DNA of 33,175 nt, taken from the NCBI GenBank assembly GCA_022844045.1, contig JALHMM010000074.1:1-33175 (forward strand). Direction: 5' to 3'. Numbering within the stretch: the first letter of the stretch is position 1; every line of letters starts with the position of its first letter. The notes under the pieces were generated by a model. That model saw only the letters and a program-made list of their open reading frames with translations. It made no database searches and was not told the DNA's origin. Positions 7,652 to 14,865 of the stretch are shown here, in pieces. The position numbers were made by a program, and so were the translations under genes. This stretch comes from Reyranellaceae bacterium. Its GTDB lineage: Bacteria; Pseudomonadota; Alphaproteobacteria; Reyranellales; Reyranellaceae.

Positions 7652-7710
7652 CCTGAGCGGCGGTGCGCCGCGCGTTCCGCGCGGTCACCTCATGCTCAGG
7701 ATCTCCCATC
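7642..7710 (+). promoter_or_regulatory. Long mRNA hairpin sequestering the secDF ribosome binding site
   Basis: The 69 bases up to the secDF ATG fold into one nested stem. GATGGG (7642-7647) pairs with CCCATC (7705-7710). CCTGAGC (7652-7658) pairs with GCTCAGG (7694-7700). GGTG (7662-7665) pairs with CACC, and CCGCGCG (7668-7674) pairs with CGCGCGG (7678-7684) around loop TTC. The best Shine-Dalgarno, CAGGA (7697-7701), lies in the stem. The leader ORF stop (7649-7651) lies in the left arm, so a ribosome finishing the leader would open the stem. Translational control of secDF is inferred. Confidence 0.6.
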
Positions 7711-10176
7711 ATGCGTCAATCTCCGTGGAAGGTGATGGCCTACGCCGTCATCCTGATCTGCGGCATCGCTGTCGCGCTGCCCAATCTCTTCTCCCGTGAA
7801 CAACTCGATCAGCTGCCCGGCTGGCTGCCCAAGCAGCGCGTCACGCTGGGCCTCGATCTGCGCGGCGGCTCGCAGCTGCTGCTGGAGATCGACGGCGAGG
7901 CCGTGCTCAAGGACCGGCTCGCCAGCCTTGCCGATTCCGCCGACAGCGCGCTGCACGAAGCCGGCATCAAGGCGCGCGCCGCCAAGGCGACGGCGTCGTC
8001 GGTCGTCGTCGAGCTCGCCGATGCCGCGCGCACGCGCGATGCCCAGCGCGCGCTGGCACCGCTGGTCGCACCCGTGGCTGCGCGCTTCGGCGAGGGGCCG
8101 CCGGCGCTGGAGATCACGGTCGAGCGCGAGGGCGTGTTGCGCCTGCGTCCCAGCGCGGCCGACATCGCGGCGCGGTCCGACCGCGCGGCCGAACAGAGCC
8201 TGGAGATCGTGCGGCGGCGCGTCGACGAGGCTGGCATCGCCGAGCCGACGGTCATGCGCCAAGGCGCTAATCGCATCCTCGTGCAGCTGCCGGGTGTGCA
8301 GGATCCGGCGCGCATCAAGCAGCTGCTTGGCAGCACGGCGCGGCTCACCTTCCATCTGGTCGCTGCGGAGCAGGGCGCCGGGCACGTGCCCGACACGGTC
8401 GTGCTGCCGCTCGAGGGCAGTGGCGGGCGCATCCGGATCATCGAGGAGGTGATGCTCAAGGGCGAACGCCTGGTCGATGCGAGCGCCGGCTTCGATCAGC
8501 GCAGCGGCGAGCCGATCGTGCAGTTCCGCTTCGACAGCGGCGGCGCGCTGCGCTTCGGCAAGATCACGCACGACAACGTCGGCCAGCCCTTCGCCATCGT
8601 GCTCGACGGCAAGGTGCTGAGCGCGCCGGTGATCCGCGAGCCGATCATGGGCGGCTCCGGGCAGATCAGCGGTCACTTCACGGTGCAGGGCGCGCGCGAT
8701 CTCGCCGTGCTGCTGCGCGCCGGTGCCTTGCCGGTGCCGATGACGGTGATCGAGGAGCGGACCGTCGGCGCCGATCTCGGCAGCGACGCGATCGAGCAGG
8801 GCGTGATCACCGGGCTGATCGGCTTCGCCCTGGTCGTCGCCTTCATGCTGGTGCTCTACGGGCCCTGGGGCATGGTCGCCAATCTGGCGCTGGCGCTCAA
8901 CGTCACGCTGACCTTCGCCGCGCTCAGCCTGCTCGACGCGACGCTGACCCTGCCGGGCATCGCCGGCATCGTGCTCGGCATCGGCCTGGCGGTCGACGCC
9001 AACGTGCTGATCAACGAGCGCATCCGCGAGGAGATCGCGCGCGGGCGTGGCGCACGGGCGGCGCTCGATGCCGGCTTCCGGCGCGCCTATGGCACGATCG
9101 TCGACGCCAACGTCACGACGTTGATCGCCACCACCTTGCTGTTCGCCTTCGGCTCGGGACCGGTGCGCGGCTTCGCGGTGACCATGGGGCTGGGCACCGT
9201 GATCTCGATGTTCACCGCCGTCTCGGTCGTGAAGATGATCATGGCGTTGTGGGTCGGCGGCGGGCGCAGGCTCGATATCCGGCCGCTGTTCGGCATCACG
9301 CTGATTCCCGACCGGACGTCGTTCCGTTTCATGCGCGCGCGCTTCCTGGGCATCGCGGTTTCGGCCGTGCTGTCGCTGGGCTCCGTGGGTCTGCTGGTCT
9401 CGCCGGGGCTGAACTATGGCATCGACTTCAGGGGCGGCACCCTGGTCGAGCTGCAGATGCCGGAACCGGCGCGGCTCGACGCGCTGCGCGGCGCGCTGGG
9501 CGGATCGGGATTGGGCGAGGTGACGCTGCAGGAGGGCGGCTCGTCGCGCCAGGTGCTGATCCGCATCGAGCATGCGGCTGCCGACAGGATCCGGGCGGTG
9601 CTGGCCGAGGCGGCGCCGGGATCTTCGATCGAGCGGGTCGAGGTGGTGGGGCCGAAGGTCAGCGGCGAGCTGGTCGAGGCCGGCGTGCTGGCGGTGGCGC
9701 TCGCGGCGCTGGCCATGCTGGCCTACATCTGGGTGCGCTTCGAGTGGCCCTTTGCCGTGGGGGCGATCGTCACCCTGGTGCTCGACGTCACCAAGACCCT
9801 GGGGCTGTTCGCGCTGACCGGGATGGACTTCAACCTGACGGCGGTGGCGGCGCTGCTGACCCTGGTCGGTTACTCGGTCAACGACAAGGTCGTGGTCTAT
9901 GACCGCATGCGCGAGAACCTCAGGCTCTACAAGAGCATGCCGCTGCGCGACCTGATCGACCTCAGCATCAACGCCACCCTGGCGCGCAGCCTTTACACCT
10001 CGGCGACGGCTTTCCTGGCGATGCTGCCGATGGCCCTGGCGGGCGGCGGCGCGGTCGACAACTTCGCCGTCGCCATGGTCTTCGGCATCGCCGTCGGGGC
10101 CAGCTCGTCGATCTTTGTCGCAGCGCCTATCTTGCTGATTTTACAAGATAAATTCAACCGCCGGCGAGCACCCTGA
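7711..10176 (+). CDS. secDF: Fused SecD-SecF protein-export subunit
   Basis: This 821-residue fusion joins SecD and SecF, the proton-motive-force-driven partners of SecYEG that pull exported proteins across the inner membrane. SecD begins with a transmembrane helix (about 8-27), then LDLRGGSQ (from 48), the large periplasmic P1 domain, and a five-helix block with the conserved GLAVDANVLINERIREE (about 425). The SecF half repeats this plan: a first helix near 545, GIDFRGGT (about 571) and GYSVNDKVVVYDRMREN (about 720). The joint is a short basic linker around GGGRRLDIRP. Separate secD and secF genes are the commoner state in Alphaproteobacteria, and no yajC is adjacent. The 3' end overlaps the convergent DUF2794 gene by 23 nt. 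The start at 7711 avoids an N-terminal extension into the leader hairpin. Confidence 0.95.
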   Translation: MRQSPWKVMAYAVILICGIAVALPNLFSREQLDQLPGWLPKQRVTLGLDLRGGSQLLLEIDGEAVLKDRLASLADSADSALHEAGIKARAAKATASSVVVELADAARTRDAQRALAPLVAPVAARFGEGPPALEITVEREGVLRLRPSAADIAARSDRAAEQSLEIVRRRVDEAGIAEPTVMRQGANRILVQLPGVQDPARIKQLLGSTARLTFHLVAAEQGAGHVPDTVVLPLEGSGGRIRIIEEVMLKGERLVDASAGFDQRSGEPIVQFRFDSGGALRFGKITHDNVGQPFAIVLDGKVLSAPVIREPIMGGSGQISGHFTVQGARDLAVLLRAGALPVPMTVIEERTVGADLGSDAIEQGVITGLIGFALVVAFMLVLYGPWGMVANLALALNVTLTFAALSLLDATLTLPGIAGIVLGIGLAVDANVLINERIREEIARGRGARAALDAGFRRAYGTIVDANVTTLIATTLLFAFGSGPVRGFAVTMGLGTVISMFTAVSVVKMIMALWVGGGRRLDIRPLFGITLIPDRTSFRFMRARFLGIAVSAVLSLGSVGLLVSPGLNYGIDFRGGTLVELQMPEPARLDALRGALGGSGLGEVTLQEGGSSRQVLIRIEHAAADRIRAVLAEAAPGSSIERVEVVGPKVSGELVEAGVLAVALAALAMLAYIWVRFEWPFAVGAIVTLVLDVTKTLGLFALTGMDFNLTAVAALLTLVGYSVNDKVVVYDRMRENLRLYKSMPLRDLIDLSINATLARSLYTSATAFLAMLPMALAGGGAVDNFAVAMVFGIAVGASSSIFVAAPILLILQDKFNRRRAP

Positions 10177-10480
10177 GCTTGCGGTCGAAGATGCTCAGCA
10201 CCTCGCCCAGGTCGTCGCCCTGGGCGAGGCGGCGCGGGCCGGCGTGCACCGTCCAGCGCGCCCCCGCCACCTTGGCGATGGCGAAGAGCGGCTGCTCCGC
10301 CGTGTGGCGGAAGATCGAGAACAGCGCCATGCCGGGCCGGAAATCGATGGCGTAGTCGCGCCATTCGCCAGTGATCACCCGGGCGCTGTAGAGCGCCAGG
10401 AGCTGCCGCAGCTCGCGCCGCTCGAAGGTGACGACACGCCGCTTGATGCGGCTGTCTTGCAATCGCAGGAGATTGTCCAT
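10154..10480 (-). CDS. DUF2794 family protein
   Basis: This 108-residue protein matches my memory of the alphaproteobacterial DUF2794 family: a conserved FERRELRQLLALYSARV segment near residue 19, then GEWRDYAIDF, then FSIFRHTAEQPLFAI, and a C-terminal DLGEVLSIFDRKLRVL. No catalytic motif is apparent and there is no signal peptide, so it is probably cytoplasmic. Its 3' end overlaps the secDF 3' end tail to tail. It is divergent from the TPR gene, and the 108-bp gap (10481-10588) carries an 8-bp GC hairpin (10538-10545 with 10553-10560) and presumably both promoters. Function unknown. Confidence 0.85.
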   Translation of the reverse strand: MDNLLRLQDSRIKRRVVTFERRELRQLLALYSARVITGEWRDYAIDFRPGMALFSIFRHTAEQPLFAIAKVAGARWTVHAGPRRLAQGDDLGEVLSIFDRKLRVLAGG

Positions 10481-10588
10481 CGGTCAGCGAAAAATGTCGC
10501 AAAAAGCCGGGCCGTGGTAAAGGCTTCCCGCGCGGGCGGCGGGCGGCTAGAACGCCCGCCCCCGATCCATCAGAACGCGGGTAACGGC

Positions 10589-11239
10589 GTGTCGGATATC
10601 TTCCAGGAAGTCGACGAGGCTCTGCGCGAGGACCGCGCCAAGGACTGGTGGCGGCGCTGGGGCACCGTGGTGATCGGCGCCGCCGTGGCGCTGGTCGTGG
10701 CGGTCGCGGCGTATAATGGCTGGAACTGGTACCAGTCCAACCAGCGCGCCCAGGCCGGCGACGCCTTCGGCGCGGCCCTGGCCCAGGTGGCGACCGACAA
10801 GCCCGGCGCCATCGCCGCGCTGGACAAGATCGCCGCCCAGGGCGTGGCCCCCTACGCCGAGCTGGCCCGCCTGCGCATCGCCCACCTGAAAGCCGAAGCC
10901 GGCGACAAGGACGGCGCTTCGGCGGCCTACCGCGCCGCTATTGCCGGGGCGGGCGACGCCGATGGCCGCGAGCTCGCCATCCTGCTCAAGGCGATGCAGG
11001 AGTTCGACACGGCCAAGCCCGAGGATCTCGCATCCGAGCTGCAGCCACTGCTGGGCAAGGATCGGCCATGGCGGCCGATGGCGCTGGAGCTGCTGGCGGC
11101 GGTGGCGCTGAAGCAGAAGGACGAGGCCAAGGCCAAGGCGCTGCTGGCCGAGCTGCGCGATGAGTCGGCGGCCAGCCAGGCGCTGCGCGAGCGCGCCGCC
11201 GAGCTGTTGAGCGCGCTGGGCGAGCCGGCCGCGAAATGA
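10589..11239 (+). CDS. Membrane-anchored TPR protein (TPR_21 / YfgM-like)
   Basis: This 216-residue protein has a short cytoplasmic N-terminus (DIFQEVDEALREDRAKDWW), one transmembrane helix (about 25-42, TVVIGAAVALVVAVAAY), and then an Ala-rich helical-repeat domain typical of the YfgM-like TPR_21 family. Family members interact with the Sec translocon and periplasmic chaperones. The same order, TPR_21 then bamB then der, is common in proteobacteria. The GTG at 10589 is chosen because the conserved N-terminus begins there; upstream in-frame sequence overlaps the divergent DUF2794 gene. Its stop overlaps the bamB start (ATGA), so translation is probably coupled. Confidence 0.85.
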   Translation: MSDIFQEVDEALREDRAKDWWRRWGTVVIGAAVALVVAVAAYNGWNWYQSNQRAQAGDAFGAALAQVATDKPGAIAALDKIAAQGVAPYAELARLRIAHLKAEAGDKDGASAAYRAAIAGAGDADGRELAILLKAMQEFDTAKPEDLASELQPLLGKDRPWRPMALELLAAVALKQKDEAKAKALLAELRDESAASQALRERAAELLSALGEPAAK

Positions 11240-12558
11240 GACCGCTTCCCGCCCTCGCCGCCGCGCTGCTGTCGCTCTCGCTCACGGCCTGCGAGACCAT
11301 CAGCGACATCCTCGCCAAGGAAAAGCCGCCGCTGCCCGGCGAGCGCGTCGCCGTGCTGCAGGACGAGAGCCAGCTCAAGCCCGACGCCGCCGGCGACGTC
11401 GTCCTGCCGCGCCCGGCGGTCAACGACTCGTGGCCGCAATCCGGCGGCTTCGCCAACTTCGCCATGCACCACCTCGAGATCGGCGACGCGCCGCGGGAGG
11501 CGTGGAGCGTCGATGTCGGCTCGGGCTCGGGCTCCGACCGCCATCTGCTGACGCCGCCGGTGGTCGCCAATGGCCGCGTCTTCGTCAAGGACGCGCAGGC
11601 CACCGTCTCGGCCTACGACGCCGCGACCGGTCGGCAGATCTGGCGTGTCACGCTGAAGAGCAAGGGCGGCCGCGACGACAACGAGTTCGGCGGCGGCCTG
11701 GCCTTCTACGGCAACCGCCTGTTCGTCACCACGGGCTTCGCCGAGGTCATGTCGCTCAACCCCGACGACGGCGCCGAGGTCTGGCGCAAGTCGGTGAGCG
11801 CCCCGGTGCGCGGCGCGCCCACCGTGTTCGCCGACCGCGTCTTCGCCATCAGCGTCGACAACAAGCTGCATGCCTTGGCCGCCGTCGACGGCGCCGAGCT
11901 GTGGGAGTTCGCGGCGCTGCAGGAAAACGCCGGCTTCCTCTCCGGCCCCAGCCCCTCGGCCTCGGCCGAATTCGTCGTCGCACCGTTCAGCTCCGGCGAG
12001 CTGGTGGCGCTGCGCCTCGACAGCGGTCGCCAGGTCTGGAACGAGAGCCTGATCGCCCAGCGCCGCGGCGGCGCGCAGTCGCTGGCCGCGCTGTCGGACA
12101 TCCGCGGCCGCCCGGTGATCGATCGCGGCAAGGTGCTGGCCATCGGCTCGGCCGGCCAGGTCGGCGCCTTCGACCTGCGCTCCGGCGCGCGGCTGTGGGA
12201 CAAGCCGATCGCCGGCTCGGGCACGCCGTGGGTCGCCGGCCGCCACATCTTCATCATCAGCGGCAACAACGAGATCGTCTGTCTCGACCGCGACGACGGC
12301 AGGATCCGCTGGGTCACGCCGCTGACGCTCTACACCGACGAGAGGCGGCGGCGCACCGCCATCTGGGTCGGCCCGGTGCTGGCCGGCGACCGCCTGCTGA
12401 TCGGTGGCGGCGGTGGCGAGCTGCTGGCGATATCGCCCTATGACGGCCAGCCCATCGGCAAGGTCTCGGTCGGCTCGGCGGTGCTGCTGGCGCCGGTGAT
12501 CGCCGATCGCACGATCTACGTGCTGACCGATTCGGGCCGGCTGGTCGCGCTGCGCTAG
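11236..12558 (+). CDS. bamB: Outer-membrane protein assembly factor BamB
   Basis: This 440-residue lipoprotein has a signal peptide ending in LTAC, with lipidated C19. It is followed by a beta-propeller of PQQ-type repeats, visible as recurring AxDAATGRQIWR, LNPDDGAEVWRK, AVDGAELWEF, LDSGRQVWNE, DLRSGARLWDK and DRDDGRIRWV blocks. BamB is the propeller subunit of the BAM complex that inserts beta-barrel proteins into the outer membrane. Its ATG overlaps the stop of the TPR gene by four bases, and der follows after a repeat. It is somewhat longer than the E. coli protein, with an extended N-terminal linker (KPPLPGERVAVLQDES). Confidence 0.93.
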   Translation: MRPLPALAAALLSLSLTACETISDILAKEKPPLPGERVAVLQDESQLKPDAAGDVVLPRPAVNDSWPQSGGFANFAMHHLEIGDAPREAWSVDVGSGSGSDRHLLTPPVVANGRVFVKDAQATVSAYDAATGRQIWRVTLKSKGGRDDNEFGGGLAFYGNRLFVTTGFAEVMSLNPDDGAEVWRKSVSAPVRGAPTVFADRVFAISVDNKLHALAAVDGAELWEFAALQENAGFLSGPSPSASAEFVVAPFSSGELVALRLDSGRQVWNESLIAQRRGGAQSLAALSDIRGRPVIDRGKVLAIGSAGQVGAFDLRSGARLWDKPIAGSGTPWVAGRHIFIISGNNEIVCLDRDDGRIRWVTPLTLYTDERRRRTAIWVGPVLAGDRLLIGGGGGELLAISPYDGQPIGKVSVGSAVLLAPVIADRTIYVLTDSGRLVALR

Positions 12559-12566
12559 AGTGGGTC

Positions 12567-12631
12567 TGTCGTCCCGAGCGTAGCGAGGGATCCAGGCCGT
12601 CCGTAGATCCCTCGCTGCGCTCGGGATGACA
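12567..12631. repeat. CCCGAGCG-type inverted repeat between bamB and der
   Basis: Arms 12567-12592 and 12606-12631 pair at 24 of 26 positions, with cores CCCGAGCGTAGCGAGGGATC and GATCCCTCGCTGCGCTCGGG. A close relative is at 19834-19902. The right arm runs into the der coding region: the ATG at 12626 is part of it. Confidence 0.85.
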
Positions 12632-14053
12632 GTATTGGCCATTCAACGCCCCCGCATCGCCCTGGTCGGCCGCCCCAATGTCGGCAAGTCGACCTTGTTC
12701 AACCGCCTCGCGGGACGGCGCATGGCGATCGTCGCCGACGAGCCGGGCACGACGCGCGATCGGCGTGAGGCGCCGGCGACCATCGGTCGCCGCGAGGTCA
12801 CCATCACCGACACGGCGGGCTGGGAGGAGGCGGTGGGCGATCGCCTCGAGGCCGGCATGCGCAAGCAGAGCGAGCGCGCCGTGCGCGAGGCCGACGCGGT
12901 GCTGTTCGTGATCGACGCGCGCGCCGGCCTCACGCCGCTCGACCGCGCCTTCGCCGCCTGGCTGCGCAAGCACGCGCGCAAGACCATCGTCGTCGCCAAC
13001 AAGTGCGAGAGCGCGTCGGGCTCGGATGCCGGTCTGGCCGAGGCGCATGGCCTGGGCTTCGGTGATCCTGTCGCCGTCTCGGCCGAGCACGGCATGGGCG
13101 TCGGCGACATCGCCGATGCGTTGACGCGCATTCTCGGTCCGGTGCCCGACGCGCCGATCGACGAAGATGATGATGACGACGTCGATGTCGACGCCGACGA
13201 AGAACCCGACGAGCCGCCCGCCGACCCGCTGCGCCCGGTGCAGCTCGCCATCGTCGGCCGGCCCAATGTCGGCAAGTCGACCTTGCTCAATCGCCTGCTG
13301 GGCGACGAGCGCGTGCTGACCGGGCCGGAGGCGGGCACGACGCGCGACGCCATCGCCGTCGAATGGATGCACGAGGGCAAGCCGATACGCCTGATCGACA
13401 CCGCGGGCCTGCGCCGGCGCGCCAATGTCAGCCATCGGCTCGAGGCGCTGTCGGCGCGCAGCACCGAGGAGGCGATCCGCTTCGCCGAGGTCGTCGTCCT
13501 GGTGCTCGACGCGCAGCAGATGATGGAGAAGCAGGACCTCACCATCGCGCGCCACGTCATCGAGGAGGGCCGCGGCCTGGTGCTGGCGGTCAACAAGACC
13601 GACCTGCTGGGCGCCACCGACAAGGCGCGCAACGAGCAATGGAAGAAGCTCACCGACCGCCTGCAGGCCTCGCTGGCGCAGGTCAGGGGCATCCCGATCG
13701 TCGGCTTCTCGGCGCGCACCGGCCGTGGCATCGACAAGCTGATGCCCGCCGTGGTGAAGCTGCACAGAGCGTGGAACAGCCGCGTGCCGACGCCGCAGTT
13801 CAACCGCTGGCTCGGCGAGGCGATCGAGCGCAACCCGCCGCCGCTGGTCGACGGCCGACGCATCAAGCTGAAGTTCGGCTCGCAGGTGAAGTCGCGCCCG
13901 CCGACCTTCGCGCTGTTCGTCAGCCGGCCGGCGGACCTGCCGGAGTCGTACGAGCGGTATCTGGTGAACCGGCTGCGCGAGGATTTCGATCTGCCGGGCA
14001 CGCCGATTAGGATCGTGATGAGGAAGCCGAAGAATCCGTTTGTGAAGGGGTGA
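12626..14053 (+). CDS. der: Ribosome-assembly GTPase Der (EngA)
   Basis: This 475-residue protein has two tandem Era-like GTPase domains and a C-terminal KH-like domain, and it acts in maturation of the 50S ribosomal subunit. P-loops GRPNVGKS occur at 15-22 and 211-218. Switch II is DTAGWE in domain 1 and DTAGLRR in domain 2. G4 is NKCE (125-128) in domain 1, where most bacteria have NKxD, and NKTD in domain 2. An unusually acidic linker (EDDDDDVDVDADEEPDEP) joins the domains. The ATG at 12626 lies inside the upstream inverted repeat and has no spaced ribosome binding site. TTG at 12635, with GGGA upstream, is a possible true start. A decayed copy of part of domain 2 lies at 14671-14772. Confidence 0.95.
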   Translation: MTVLAIQRPRIALVGRPNVGKSTLFNRLAGRRMAIVADEPGTTRDRREAPATIGRREVTITDTAGWEEAVGDRLEAGMRKQSERAVREADAVLFVIDARAGLTPLDRAFAAWLRKHARKTIVVANKCESASGSDAGLAEAHGLGFGDPVAVSAEHGMGVGDIADALTRILGPVPDAPIDEDDDDDVDVDADEEPDEPPADPLRPVQLAIVGRPNVGKSTLLNRLLGDERVLTGPEAGTTRDAIAVEWMHEGKPIRLIDTAGLRRRANVSHRLEALSARSTEEAIRFAEVVVLVLDAQQMMEKQDLTIARHVIEEGRGLVLAVNKTDLLGATDKARNEQWKKLTDRLQASLAQVRGIPIVGFSARTGRGIDKLMPAVVKLHRAWNSRVPTPQFNRWLGEAIERNPPPLVDGRRIKLKFGSQVKSRPPTFALFVSRPADLPESYERYLVNRLREDFDLPGTPIRIVMRKPKNPFVKG

Positions 14054-14077
14054 CGTGACAGCCGGGCGAGGCAGTCC

Positions 14078-14386
14078 CTAACGCCGCTCGCTCAACACGC
14101 TGCTGATCACGCTGGGTGATCGGCTGGCGTGAAGACAGGCGACCACCAACACACGATCCTCAACGACGCGAAAGTACAGGCCGTATCGAAAGGGTTTCAG
14201 ATGAGCCCGCCGTATGTCGGCTCGGACCACCTGATAGATCAGAGGCGTACGTCGCAGATGTGTCTCGGCGCGCGCGATCGCCCTCAGAAAGTCGACAGCA
14301 GCTGCCGGAGATCGCTCACCCAACCAGCGGACCGCCTCGTCGATGTCGTCAGAAGCCCCGCGTCAGTAGACGACGGGAAACGTCAA
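14078..14386 (-). pseudogene. ParE/RelE-type toxin gene with an in-frame nonsense codon
   Basis: Read from a TTG at 14386, which overlaps the antitoxin stop, the frame gives TFPVVY, then TGA (14365-14363), then RGASDDIDEAVRWLGERS and a continuous ParE/RelE-like sequence to 14078 (DIRRAHLKPFRYGLYFRVV, LVVACLHASRSP). Plasmid stabilisation toxins of this family are mRNA endonucleases or gyrase inhibitors of about 95-100 residues. The length without the stop (102 codons) is exactly right, and the frame is intact on both sides, so a single substitution (for example CGA to TGA) probably inactivated it. An internal TTG at 14323 could restart a product of 81 residues lacking the first helix, which would probably be inactive. 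Confidence 0.75.
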
Positions 14387-14607
14387 AGCTTGATGCCGTG
14401 GCGCGCGGCGATCTCCTGCAGCGTGTAGGTCCGCTCGTCAGGTCGTTCGATCGAGTCCTTCAGGCGCTCATCGAGCAGCGCGGCCTGTGCCGCGTCGATC
14501 GGCGGCAGGGCCTGCTCGGCCTCGATGCTGTCCCAGAGATCGTCGATCAAAGCCCGGCGTTCCTCGACGCTGAGCTTGCCGATCTCGCGCAGGAGAATGG
14601 CGTTCAT
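14383..14607 (-). CDS. Addiction-module antitoxin (Unstab_antitox type)
   Basis: This 74-residue protein resembles the putative addiction-module component family paired with ParE/RelE toxins: KLSVEERRALIDDLWDSI near the N-terminus, an acidic Ala-rich middle (LPPIDAAQAALLDERL) and a C-terminal toxin-binding helix (TYTLQEIAARHGIKL). It neutralises the downstream toxin by direct binding, and the complex usually represses its own promoter. Its stop TGA overlaps the presumed toxin start (TTGA), the classic coupled arrangement. Since the toxin carries a nonsense codon, this is probably an orphan antitoxin now. No ribosome binding site precedes the ATG, which sits about eight bases after a TACAAT box, so the mRNA may be leaderless. 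Confidence 0.8.
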   Translation of the reverse strand: MNAILLREIGKLSVEERRALIDDLWDSIEAEQALPPIDAAQAALLDERLKDSIERPDERTYTLQEIAARHGIKL

Positions 14608-14643
14608 GGGCTTTATTGTATAGTCGTTCCCCCGGCGGGGAAA
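14608..14643 (-). promoter_or_regulatory. Candidate antitoxin promoter with palindromic operator
   Basis: On the minus strand a TATACAAT (14622-14615) provides a -10 box immediately before the ATG. TTCCCC/GGGGAA arms (14627-14632 and 14637-14642) form a 6-bp palindrome overlapping the expected -35 position. This is where an autorepressing antitoxin or toxin-antitoxin complex would bind. The -35 itself is poor. Confidence 0.4.
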
Positions 14644-14670
14644 AGGCGTGAGAAGCGTGAAGATCTTGCG

Positions 14671-14772
14671 GCGGGCCTGCGCCGGCGCGCCAATGTCGGC
14701 TAGCGTCTCGAGCCGCTGTCGGCGTGCAACACCAAGGAGGCAATCCGCTTCGCCGCGGTCGTGGTCCTCGAC
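14671..14772 (+). pseudogene. Decayed 102-bp duplicate of an internal piece of der
   Basis: By hand alignment these bases match der 13403-13510 at 91 of 102 positions, with one 6-nt in-frame gap. The translation reads AGLRRRANVG, then TAG (14701-14703), then RLEPLSACNTKEAIRFAAVV and VLDPK. The parent reads AGLRRRANVSHRLEALSARS, then TEEAIRFAEVVVLVLDA. The fragment covers the switch II region of the second GTPase domain. It has the same orientation as der, about 1.2 kb downstream. It has no start, an internal stop and no flanking der sequence, so it is a dead fragment. Conservation of frame around the gap suggests either that decay was recent or that a longer copy was once translated. Confidence 0.85.
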
Positions 14773-14804
14773 CCAAAGTAGATGAAGTACCGCAAAAGCG
14801 CGTG

Positions 14805-14828
14805 TGTCAGCCTTGCGCTATTGCGTTG
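14805..14828. repeat. Family B short repeat, copy 2
   Basis: TGTCAGCCTTGCGCTATTGC and the following GTTG closely match the right arm of the inverted repeat at 18159-18184. It lies 33 bp after the der fragment and just downstream of the minus-strand membrane-protein gene. Confidence 0.5.
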
Positions 14829-14865
14829 TATTGACGCCAAGCCTGTTGTCGCGCGTTGCTCGCAT

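Noticed and set aside
7663..7710. In-frame N-terminal extension of SecDF
   Set aside because: The extension would be translated from the hairpin arm; the start at 7711 gives the normal SecD N-terminus directly before the first helix.
14116..14703. A 195-residue plus-strand frame ending in the der-like fragment
   Set aside because: Its body is antisense to the toxin-antitoxin genes; only the last residues (AGLRRRANVG) are meaningful and belong to the duplicated der piece.
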